Positions 55,654 to 64,000 of a stretch of 64,000 bases of DNA are shown here, one piece after another (within the stretch, counting starts at the first letter, position 1; each line of letters opens with the position of its first letter). Made by a program: the position numbers and the translations under genes. This DNA is from Boswellia sacra (taxonomy: Eukaryota; Streptophyta; Magnoliopsida; Sapindales; Burseraceae). The DNA is taken from positions 779,001 to 843,000 of the forward strand of contig SNVD02002644.1 of NCBI GenBank assembly GCA_013180625.2, written 5' to 3'. A model generated the notes under the pieces. The model was not told where the DNA came from and did not search any database. It was given only the letters and a program-made list of their open reading frames with translations.

Positions 55654-58600
55654 ATGATAAATCACTGGAAGAATCAAACAAAAACCCTTTTTCCATCATA
55701 TTTTCTTGTCAGATCCCTCACTTTCTCACCCACCAATCTCCTCCCTCACAACCCATCTCTCAAAATCACTCATTTCCCCCCTTATGGCTACAGATACGTC
55801 ACTTCACTCGCTCAAGCGAAGTCCCATCTCTATGCCTCTTTCTTTTGCACCCTCATTCAGCTATACTTATCCTGTTCCAGGTTCTCAAAGGCAACCCAAG
55901 CATTCTTCACCATGAGAGACTTCAATCTTGTTCCTACTTTGCCTCAGTGGAACAAACTTATTTACCATTTTAATGCTTCTGGCTTGGTCTCTGAGGTGGG
56001 AGTTCTCTATACGAACATGCTCTCTTGTGGGATTTTCCCTAATGTTTTCACTATCAATGTGTTGGTACACTCTTTATGTAAAATGTGTAAGTTGAGTTCT
56101 GCGTTAGATTTTCTTAGAAAAGTTGATATTGAAGTTGATCATGTAACATATAATACTGTAATTTGGGGTTTCTGTGAGCGAGGATTAGCTAATCAGGCAT
56201 TTGGGTTGTTGTCAATAATGGTAAAGAATGATATTTGCATTGATTCTTTTACTTGTAACATATTGGTTAAGGGGTTCTGTAGAATTGGGATGGTTAGATA
56301 TGGAGAGTTTGTTATGGATAATTTAGTGAATGGTGGGGTTTGTAGAGATGTTATAGGGTTCAATATATTAATTGATGGCTATTGCCAAATTGGAGAAATG
56401 AGTTATGCACTCGAATTGATGGCGAGAATGAGGAGAGAGGGTTTGTTTCCTGATATTGTTAGCTATAATACTTTAATAAATGGGTTCTGCAAAAGAGGTG
56501 ACTTTGTTAAGGCTAAGAATTTGATTGATGAGATTTTGGCGTCCAGGAGGAAAAAAGATGCTGATATATCAAAAATTGATGATTCTGAGTTTGAGAATGA
56601 GAATGTAAATTTGGAGCCGAATCTCATTACGTCCACTACACTTATCAGTGCATACTGTCAGCAGCAATCACTTGAAGAAGCTCTTGCTTTATATGAGGAA
56701 ATGGTTATAGATGGATTCCTGCCAGATGTAGTTACTTATAGTTCTATCATGAATGGTCTTTGCAAGTGTGGGAAGTTGGCTGAAGCAAAAGCACTTTTAA
56801 GGGAAATGGAAAAGATGGGTCTGGATCCAAATCACGTTTCTTATGCTACTCTTATTGATTCTTTGTTCAAAGCAGGCAGTGCCATGGAAGCATTTTCTCT
56901 TCAAAGTCAGATGGTAGTTCGTGGCATTGCCTTTGATGTAGTCATGTACACCACTTTGATGGATGGGCTTTTTAAGGCTGGAAAGCCCAGTGAGGCAGAG
57001 GACATCTTCAAGATGATTCCAAAGCATAATTTAGTTCCAAATCATGTCACCTATTCGGCATTGATTGATGGCCGCTGCAAGTTGGGAGACATTGAAGATG
57101 TGGAACCTATACTGCAAGAAATGGAGAAACATGCTGTTCCAAATGTCATTACTTATTCAGCTATCATAAATGGTTATATGAAGAAAGGAATGCTTGATGA
57201 AGCAGTAAATGTTATGAGGAAAATGGTGAGTCAAAATATCATACCAACTGTCTTTATTTATGCTGCACTAATTGATGGCTATTTCAAAGCAGGTAGACAA
57301 GAAGTTGCTCTCAATCTTTATAGTGAAATGAAACAGGTGGGATTGGAGGAAAACAATTTTATACTTGATATTTTAGTTAACAGTTTGAAAAGAGCTGGAA
57401 GGATGGAAGAAGCCAAGGTATTAGTTGTAGATATGATGTCCAGGGGCTTGGTGCCTGATCATGTTAACTACACATCTTTGATGGATGGCTTCTTCAAAGC
57501 GGGAAATGAGACAGCTGCTCTGAACATGGCTCAAGAAATGAGCGAAAAGAAAATTCCATTTGATGTCATTTCATACAATGTCCTGATTAATGGTCTCTTA
57601 AGGCTTGGCAAATATGAAGCACAATCTGTTTATTCTGGAATGAGAGAGTTGGGTTTAGCTCCAAATCATGCCACATACAACACCATGATTAATGCATGCT
57701 GCAAACAGGGGAATTTTGATAATGCTTTTAAACTTTGGAATGAGATGAAGTGTAATGGTGTAATGCCAAATTCAGGCACTTGTAACATTCTGGTTAAAGG
57801 GCTTTGTGAAGCTGGTGAGATTCAAAAAGCTTTGGATGTCATGAATGAAATGTTGGTTGTGGGTTTTTGCCCAACTTCAGCTACTTGTAAGATTCTTCTT
57901 GATGCGTCTTCAAAGAGTGGAAAGGCTGACATGATTCTCCAAATGCATGGACGACTAATAGGCATGGGAGTTAAACTCAATCGGGAGTATTATAACACTC
58001 TTATCTCTATCTTTTGTAGGCTAGGGATGACCAGAAAAGCCACTTCAGTTTTTGAGGATATGAGAGGGAGAGGAATTATGGCAGACACTATAACTTACAA
58101 TGCCCTTATACGTGGATATTGTGTTAGCAGCCACCTAAACTTGGCAAAAGCTACATACTGGCAGATGATAGACGAAGGAGTTTGCCCAAATACTGCCACG
58201 TATAATCTCCTTATAGGTGCTCTTTTGGCTGCTGAGAAATTGAAAGAGGTGGATGACTTGTTTGGTGAAATGAAGAAAAGAGGCCTGAGCCCTAATGCTT
58301 TCACGTATGATACTTTGATCTATGGTCATGCTAAGATTGGAAAGGAGAAGGAGTCCATACAATTTTACTGTGAAATGATTACCAAAGGCTTTGTTCCCAA
58401 AACTAGCACCTATAATGTGCTTATTGATATTTTTGCCAAGGTGAGGAAAATGCACCAAGCTAGAGAGCTTATAAATGAGATGCAATTGAGAGGGAGACCC
58501 CCTAATTCTTCAACTTACGACATACTAATTCGTGGCTGGTGTGAACTATCTAATGAGATTGAACTGGACAGAACATTAATATTATCATACCGGGCTGAGG

Positions 58601-58749
58601 CGAAAAGATTATTCATGGAGATGAATGAGAAAGGGTTTGTACCCTGTGAAAGTACTCTTTCTTGTTTCAGTTCCACCTTTGCTATACCAGGAAAAAAAGT
58701 TGATGCCCAGAGGCTGTTGAGAGACATGTACACAAGGAAGAGCATTTAA
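55654..58749 (+). CDS. P-class pentatricopeptide repeat protein, probably mitochondrial
   Basis: An intronless ORF of 1,031 codons consists of about 25 tandem 35-residue PPR motifs from about residue 75 to the end, with the usual pattern (VTYNTLINGFCKRG, EALALYEEM, GLVPD). There are no E or DYW domains, so it is P-class. Such proteins bind organelle RNA by a code of residues 5 and 35 in each repeat. The N-terminus is rich in Ser, Thr, Lys and His with few acids, consistent with a mitochondrial presequence. It resembles Arabidopsis At5g14770 by overall layout. A slightly upstream in-frame start is not available; the ATG at 55654 is the first. RNA target is unknown. Confidence 0.92.
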   Translation: MINHWKNQTKTLFPSYFLVRSLTFSPTNLLPHNPSLKITHFPPYGYRYVTSLAQAKSHLYASFFCTLIQLYLSCSRFSKATQAFFTMRDFNLVPTLPQWNKLIYHFNASGLVSEVGVLYTNMLSCGIFPNVFTINVLVHSLCKMCKLSSALDFLRKVDIEVDHVTYNTVIWGFCERGLANQAFGLLSIMVKNDICIDSFTCNILVKGFCRIGMVRYGEFVMDNLVNGGVCRDVIGFNILIDGYCQIGEMSYALELMARMRREGLFPDIVSYNTLINGFCKRGDFVKAKNLIDEILASRRKKDADISKIDDSEFENENVNLEPNLITSTTLISAYCQQQSLEEALALYEEMVIDGFLPDVVTYSSIMNGLCKCGKLAEAKALLREMEKMGLDPNHVSYATLIDSLFKAGSAMEAFSLQSQMVVRGIAFDVVMYTTLMDGLFKAGKPSEAEDIFKMIPKHNLVPNHVTYSALIDGRCKLGDIEDVEPILQEMEKHAVPNVITYSAIINGYMKKGMLDEAVNVMRKMVSQNIIPTVFIYAALIDGYFKAGRQEVALNLYSEMKQVGLEENNFILDILVNSLKRAGRMEEAKVLVVDMMSRGLVPDHVNYTSLMDGFFKAGNETAALNMAQEMSEKKIPFDVISYNVLINGLLRLGKYEAQSVYSGMRELGLAPNHATYNTMINACCKQGNFDNAFKLWNEMKCNGVMPNSGTCNILVKGLCEAGEIQKALDVMNEMLVVGFCPTSATCKILLDASSKSGKADMILQMHGRLIGMGVKLNREYYNTLISIFCRLGMTRKATSVFEDMRGRGIMADTITYNALIRGYCVSSHLNLAKATYWQMIDEGVCPNTATYNLLIGALLAAEKLKEVDDLFGEMKKRGLSPNAFTYDTLIYGHAKIGKEKESIQFYCEMITKGFVPKTSTYNVLIDIFAKVRKMHQARELINEMQLRGRPPNSSTYDILIRGWCELSNEIELDRTLILSYRAEAKRLFMEMNEKGFVPCESTLSCFSSTFAIPGKKVDAQRLLRDMYTRKSI

Positions 58750-58759
58750 TGGATTGGTG

Positions 58760-60775
58760 AAGACAGAAGTATTGGAGCCTTGTTACAGGATACGGCCTCT
58801 CTGGTTCTGAAATTATGCTTCGAAGTGTGCATGTCGGTACTTCATTTGGATAATCTACTCTTACATGCTTAGCATTGGTACGCACACTTAACTACATTAA
58901 TGTTAGCTCATGTTATTCATTGTAATTTTTATAATTTGCTATTTGCTTTCTGCAATAGTAACATACTACCTTTGGGCTTCGGTTTTTTCTTGCTGAGGAG
59001 CAAAAAAAAAAAGTTCAAACTGTGTGGTCATCCATATGTTTGAATATTTTTTTTTAGTAGTAGATTTTCATTATTTATTTTAAAAAGGCTATATTGAGCT
59101 GTCTCTTTTGCATTTTTTTCTACTGTTATGACTACTACAAAATGATTGGATTCTGGTGTGTATACATATTCGCTTTTTGCAATATTAATTTATTCTACAT
59201 CTGGAGGATTGTTTTTAAGTAAGTGGTGAATGGACATGTTAATAGCTAAATACCCAAATTAGAATTTCTTCGTGATGATTTATTACAGTGTCCAATCAAA
59301 ACTAAGTTATGTTAGATTGTTATTCGGTTTTCTATTTTAGTATGTCTTTAGTGTTTGGTTGTGAAAAAACATAGCAATGTTCTCGGTTTATTGATTCTTA
59401 AGCTGCAACCTTGACTAACTCTAAGGTTGAGTTTAGTGGTAAGAAGCCCTTAGCCTCATCATTACGGTCAAGAGTTCAAATGTCCTTGAGTCCACCTACT
59501 TGGGACATAAATGTCTCACATGTTTCTTGTCTACCAAGCTTATAGGTTGTGGATGTAGCCCCAATTTAAAAGCTCAATTAACAAGGAAAAAAATGAGGGA
59601 TTAACGGGTTATTAAAAAGAAAGAAACTAAAAAATAATAAAGCTGTAACGCTGACTGCATTATTTTGATAATGACTTTGCAGTATCTGCAACATTCCTCT
59701 GTGTTAATCTCTTCATGGAAACTCCTGTTGGTGGTAATGGATAGCAGAGAAAAAGGGTGTTCCTAAGCTGGCAAAGTAGCAAAAGCAGATAGGTAGCCGT
59801 CTATTGAGGGATCTCTTGGTTGAACATCTAGTTGATGAAATGTCTTGTTGCTTGACAGATCAGAATCTGTGGGTACCTGCACTTCTCTTTATATTTTGAA
59901 CAGATCTACTGCCTTAGCTTGAAAGTACCATAATTCTATTATACATTATATTTGTTGAAGATATTAATTCCTGTGACTTTATTTCTGGTATCTTGAGCAG
60001 TTTATTTTTCGGCTGTCAGCAATTTCATTTTTGTTTATTTGTATGTGGAATTTCTTGTAAGGCTCGTCAGGTATGTGAGGAAGCTGTTGAGTATTCTTTT
60101 CACGATTTTGGGCACATTTAGATCATAAAGTGATTTGCAAGAACACGAGTGTAGGTAGATCATACTGTATTCTTTCCCATCAAGGCTGTGGTTTCGACAG
60201 GTCAGAAATGATGGATATTTCATTGTTGTAATTTTTTGTCAATGATTTTAGTTGATTATCTCCATACATCTGGAATCTGTATTCTAATACCTTGATACCA
60301 AGATGGCATGTGTCATATGCCAAATTATGGTTAAAGTGACTAATACTGACTCAGTTGCATTACAAGAAATTTTCTTGTGTCAACTTTGAGCTTTAAAACC
60401 TGGTTGCTTTTGAATTTGTCTTTGGCCAATAATTTCCATTGTTAGTATAACTGAATGACTGCAATCATATCTTGGTGGTCTTCCATCAACCAATTCAATT
60501 CTGGTTATTGTTTCTCTCGCTGTAAAAAGATCTCCATTGTAATGTCAGATTTCTTGATCAGTCATTTAATGGTTGCATACTTGAGCTTAATGAAGATCCA
60601 GCATATGCATAATGTATATAAGAAATAAAGCAACTTGAATTGATTTTGTAGCAAAGATATGCCATCCCTGCCCAGACTTGTCAAGATCTTATGATGGGTC
60701 CAAACTTCACCACACACTTACTCACAGTAGAAATAACAGGATTTGAAGATTAAATGTGAAAAAAATAGATTAGAG
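58760..60775. other. Downstream region of the PPR gene
   Basis: Probably includes the PPR 3' untranslated region. No coding segments are supported. Around 59407-59605 there is a SINE-like insertion, listed separately. The stretch from 59640 to 60775 is moderately AT-rich without recognisable features. Confidence 0.45.
59407..59605 (+). mobile_element. SINE-like repeat (tRNA-derived promoter boxes)
   Basis: TTGAGTTTAGTGGTAAG (about 59427-59443) looks like an A box and GGTCAAGAGTTCAAATGTC (about 59467-59485) like a B box, about 40 bp apart, as in plant tRNA-derived SINEs. A conserved-looking body with TGTGGATGTAGCCCC follows. The 3' end is A-rich (AAGGAAAAAAATGAG, about 59583-59597). Flanking duplications could not be confirmed. 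Confidence 0.5.
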
Positions 60776-60780
60776 ACAGT

Positions 60781-60960
60781 CACTACAAGAAAATTGAGTT
60801 TTCGTGTCACAAATTTTATGTCGGTCCATAAGAAAATGACATATATATAAACTTAAAATTTGGTCAAACCAAATACATGTCACACTTAAAAAAAAAAGTA
60901 GACTGACCTTGTGACGTATATTGAACATGTGTCATGTATAATTAATTAAAAAAATAAAAA
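60781..60960 (+). mobile_element. CACTA-type 5' terminus (second element)
   Basis: CACTACAAGAAAATTGAG is preceded by AGT. The following 150 bp contain several inverted TGTCAC/GTGACA motifs (GTGTCACAAATTT, AATGACATA, CATGTCACACTT, TTGTGACGTATA, GTGTCATGTAT). This is the structure of a CACTA terminus plus subterminal repeats. No matching right end (CTTGTAGTG) is seen before 64000, so the element is either truncated or extends beyond the window. It is a different family from the one at 2289-9018. Confidence 0.6.
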
Positions 60961-61199
60961 AGAAATTATAAAATATACAAGGCAACCTAACTATGAATAC
61001 ATTGCATCGACCTTTCCCTCCCGATTTTTCCCCAACCCTAAAAATCCCAAACCTTTCTCTTTGCATCGACATTTTTCCTCTCATCCTTTGTGCAATTTCT
61101 GTAAATTTCCCTTCGATTTCCCTCTCAATTCTGTCTTCCCGCTTCTTAATTTCCCAGCATTTTGAATCCCTGATCGAACCCTCCTCAATTCTCTCAATA

Positions 61200-63327
61200 A
61201 TGAAACTGGCAAGCATTTTGCCCGAACAGAGTAAGGGGGGCTCGGAGAGTGGTGCAATGAGGGGGAGAATGAAGCTTCCAAAGGCAGAGGTTGACAAGTT
61301 GATGAAAGAGAGCAAAAATGAGGCTGAGGTAGCAGCGAAGATTATGGAACTTTGCAGGGGCAAAACAAGCAATGACACGCATGGAAGTGCACAGAAGGAG
61401 GAGAACGGTGCGTTGTTGCAGCAACAAGTGCATTGGAAGGGTGGCAATGGACGAGCCAGGGAAGGATTCAAGGCAGCTGAGGTAAATTTTCCTTGGACAA
61501 GATCCCGATTTCATGCATGTTCATTGGTTTGTTTTTTATTTTTTATTTTCTCTGTTCATTTTCTTCTGTTCATTTGTTGTATAAGATTTTCTTGGATGAA
61601 CTGCTGCTTTAATTTCTGTAATAGTGGCTTTTCGACTGTAATGATTTTTTTTTTTACTAAATAACTTGATAACATGTGGACAATAACTTGCAGTCAAGGG
61701 ACATGTATTTTTTGAAAAGCTTCTGAATTTGAAGGGAGATGATGGCTTTAGGATGAATGACGTCCTTGTGTCTCTCTGGTATATTATGGGTTTGTGGCCT
61801 TTGGTGTATAGCATGTTACTGCTTCCAACTGGTAGAAGGTAACATCCACTGCTTTATGTTTGTTCAGTGTATTATTTTCCAGCTTGTAAGTTCCCTAATT
61901 GTTTGTTTGAAAGAAGATCATTAGAAGAGTTGATTCTTTTCCTCTGCATTGCAGTGAGTGGTATATAACGAGGACCCATCAACTTTCTTTTTTTTTCTTT
62001 TAATATGGTTTTATTTCATCTTTTCACCTTGCATTTGCAACTCAAAAAGCAAAATTCCTGTGTGGCCATTCCTTGTACTTTCCTTCTTTGGTGGTGCATA
62101 CGCACTTCTGCCTTATTTTGTTCTTTGGAAGCCACCACCTCCTCTTGTTGAAGAATCTGAGCTCAGTAGATGGCCTCTGAATTTTCTGGAATCGAAATTG
62201 ACTGCTGCGGTAAGTCTTTGTTCATTTGTCCTCTATTATCTGTCGATTTATCTGGCATCAATTTTGTTGAAGGATCTATGCATTGGTCAAAAAATTTAAT
62301 CACTTCTAAAGACATAACTTTCAATATTACCACAGAACTGCTGTCCTATGAGTGGATCCTTATATTGTTTTACACAGAGAGGACTAATATTGTGCAAATT
62401 TAAGATGACATGACATCAAACCACCAAATCCATTAACAGGTATCAATGAAAACCAGATTGCTGATATATTATTGGGGTAGGGTGGGTGAAAATTAAGATA
62501 TATAATTTGATTTTAAATAATTCGATATACATATAAAAATAATGCTTATAGTCAATGATGTAATCAGAATTCACGACTCGTTTACCAGCTCTAGTGGAAA
62601 ATTTCAACTAACACCATGTGCTAATTTGTTAGGGTCAAATCTTATTATGGCTTTGGTTAGACTACTTCTTTGTCTCTCACATGCATGATAACAAAGTTAG
62701 ATGCATATATATGTATAAAAAGTCTTAACAAAGCTAACTAGCTAGAAGAAATATATTTATAACTTTTATGCAAATTAAGTAAAGAAGCAACAAATGGACC
62801 TTTAACAACCTCTGATTGCTTCTCCTTTAGGAAATTCATGAACCCAAATGAGAAAGTGTTAATCCCAATGCAATGAACTCAAAAAATTATTTATTTATTT
62901 ATAATGGCAATCAAATCATTTTTTTTTGTTTTCCCTTACCATTTGACCAAATGATGCAGTTTTCTTCTTTTACTTTTTCCAATTAAGTTTTAAATTTGTT
63001 CCCTTTCAAAAATTGTAGACGTGCTTACAAGTTTAAATAGTAACTATTATTTGTTTATGATAACGATGCTGAGCCAATTAGAGAATTAATAAAAACATAT
63101 CTCTATATGAAAAGACATGATAATTAATTAAATCTATAACACAAGAAAAAGAAGTCAGCTTAATTGAGAAGAAAACAAATTACTTTTGTTCAATAATTTG
63201 TTTCATGTAATATAATATATGGTTTGAAACAAAATTTCTGACAGTTTTTAATTCTCTTTTATTGCAGAAGCGTGTGAGCTTCATGCCTGTAATGGAAGGT
63301 GGAAACCAAATAGCAGTTGCTTCTTGA
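61200..63327 (+). CDS. C-terminal gene fragment, DUF4228/PADRE-like (two exons)
   Basis: Exon 61200-61481 (MKLASILPEQS... MKLPKAEVDKLMKESKNEAE... IMELCRGK... HWKGGNG) joins in phase 0 (GAG|GTAAAT ... TTGCAG|AAG) to 63268-63327 (KRVSFMPVMEGGNQIAVAS, stop). The result is 113 residues. The basic MKLPK helix and the terminal SFMPVMEGG...IAVAS resemble C-termini of plant DUF4228-type stress proteins as I remember them. The family's N-terminal part is absent. A pyrimidine-rich leader (61000-61190) precedes it. The intron contains exons of an unrelated gene. Most likely a truncated or captured fragment, possibly transcribed. Confidence 0.45.
61694..62209 (+). pseudogene. Plastid-type membrane protein fragment (two exons; DUF2834-like)
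   Basis: Exons 61694-61838 (MNDVLVSLWYIMGLWPLVYSMLLLPTGR) and about 62050-62209 (KIPVWPFLVLSFFGGAYALL, then a Pro-rich WKPPPP turn, ending LNFLESKLTAA) are separated by a 200-bp intron. Both contain hydrophobic segments and match, as I recall, a chloroplast membrane protein conserved in plants and cyanobacteria (DUF2834-like; name uncertain). N- and C-terminal exons are missing. The expected acceptor TTTGCAG reads TTTGCAA (62034-62040), though an in-frame AG 9 bp downstream could serve. It lies within the intron of the preceding fragment, same strand. Confidence 0.5.
62300..63260. other. AT-rich interior of the chimeric locus
   Basis: No coding segment is recognisable between the membrane-protein fragment and the last exon of the enclosing fragment. 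Confidence 0.4.
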
Positions 63328-63502
63328 CAACTTAAATCTGCTTTAATTAATCTTCAGAATAAGCCAGAAGGAGTTATAATTAAGAAGAGATGAGCAGTAG
63401 TTGGTTCATGTTAATTTTCATCTGGGGTGCTCTAGTCTCTCTACATCAGCCTGCAGAATTTCTCATCAAGAAATTAAGCAATCTGTTTTCTGTCTTATCA
63501 AC

Positions 63503-63992
63503 ATGGGTGGTTTCTATGGCGGGATTCAGAATTTTGGTTCCAGAATCCAACTGCCGGATCTGTGTGAGTTTGGTGATGAATGCTGTGGATATCTTCAGGA
63601 TTTCAAGCCAGTGTTTAATCCAGCTGCCGCAGAAAATTGGGTACTCATCTTTTGATCTTGAAAGCTTTTATTGTGTTTCATTTAGTAGATAAACGTTAAT
63701 GGATATTATTGCGCAGCACATTAATGAAGCGATTTTCTCTGCATGGAAATTTATCTAAAACATATTTGGATATATGTATAGTTAAATATACATATTAGTA
63801 CCTATGATATTAATATATCTTTCTTGCTTTGTTTTGCTATGGATTTTCGTGCACGGAATCCAAGCTACTCGAATGCCAACAATGGAAGAGGCCACCATCA
63901 AGGTTGGCCGCTATTCTGTAGAAGAAAGGAAGAATAGAATTCTGAGATATTTGAAGAAGAAGAACCGAAGAAACTTTAACAAGACCATCAAG
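63503..63992 (+). CDS. CCT-domain protein, 5' part (truncated by window end)
   Basis: Exon 1 (63503-63640) encodes MGGFYGGIQNFGSRIQLPDL through AENW, followed by GTACTC. A second exon ending at 63992 encodes the first half of a CCT domain (VGRYSVEERKNRILRYLKKK, then RRNFNKTIK) and stops at a donor in the position where CCT genes usually have an intron. CCT proteins are nuclear regulators related to CONSTANS; no B-box is seen here. The best in-frame start of exon 2 (GGAATCC at 63855) is preceded by AC, not AG. The next in-frame AG is at 63901-63902, giving exon 63903-63992. Upstream in-frame ATG at 63401 is less likely. Confidence 0.7.
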
Positions 63993-64000
63993 GTATCTCT

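Noticed and set aside
1..64000. CRISPR arrays, bacterial operons or phage-type systems
   Set aside because: The sequence is plant nuclear DNA; the short tandem repeats seen are MITEs, microsatellites or duplications without regular spacer structure.

Overview
This is about 64 kb of AT-rich nuclear DNA from a flowering plant. It has intron-containing genes with GT/AG splice sites, an angiosperm P450 cluster, a wall-associated-kinase-type receptor, a long P-class PPR gene and many plant transposons. A eudicot fits best. A block of gene families (mitochondrial uS5, a folate-biopterin transporter, a CYP89A P450 cluster) is, from memory, also adjacent in Arabidopsis around At1g64880-At1g64950, which favours a rosid. 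I cannot name the species; a woody rosid such as Citrus is only a guess.

Region 1 (1-12.6 kb) is nested mobile DNA. A decayed Ty3/gypsy element is split by a 6,730-bp CACTA transposon (2289-9018) with a 3-bp target duplication (AGT). The CACTA element carries a dead, intronless copy of a LOG-type cytokinin-activating gene, an unrecognised 180-residue ORF with a four-cysteine cluster behind a GC-rich leader, a fragment resembling a CACTA accessory protein, and subterminal repeat arrays. A second LTR-like piece and an orphan first-exon-like ORF follow.

Region 2 (13-36 kb) is a degenerate P450 and receptor cluster. One full-length CYP89A-type P450 gene (34295-35875, minus strand) is accompanied by a nearly full-length pseudogene and three C-terminal relics inside repeated flanking blocks. 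Among them lie a WAK-like receptor kinase locus with two frameshifts, a second WAK-like relic, an LRR-receptor relic, a solo-LTR-like sequence with a run of five perfectly spaced heat-shock pentamers, several MITEs and an unexplained GC-rich island.

Region 3 (36-42 kb) is AT-rich and essentially gene-free. It holds a hAT-like element with an 8-bp target duplication and a complex foldback repeat.

Region 4 (42-59 kb) is the conserved gene space: POLD4 (DNA polymerase delta small subunit), a folate-biopterin transporter, the eight-exon gene for mitochondrial ribosomal protein uS5 and an intronless 1,031-residue PPR protein. POLD4 and uS5m have TCP/site-II-type TGGGCC or TGGGCT motifs upstream.

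Region 5 (59-64 kb) has a SINE-like repeat and then a CACTA-type terminus (60781). This is followed, all on the plus strand, by a C-terminal gene fragment, two exons of a plastid-type membrane protein lying inside that fragment's intron, and the start of a CCT-domain gene cut by the window edge. It may be a gene-capturing (Pack-)CACTA element whose other end lies outside the window.
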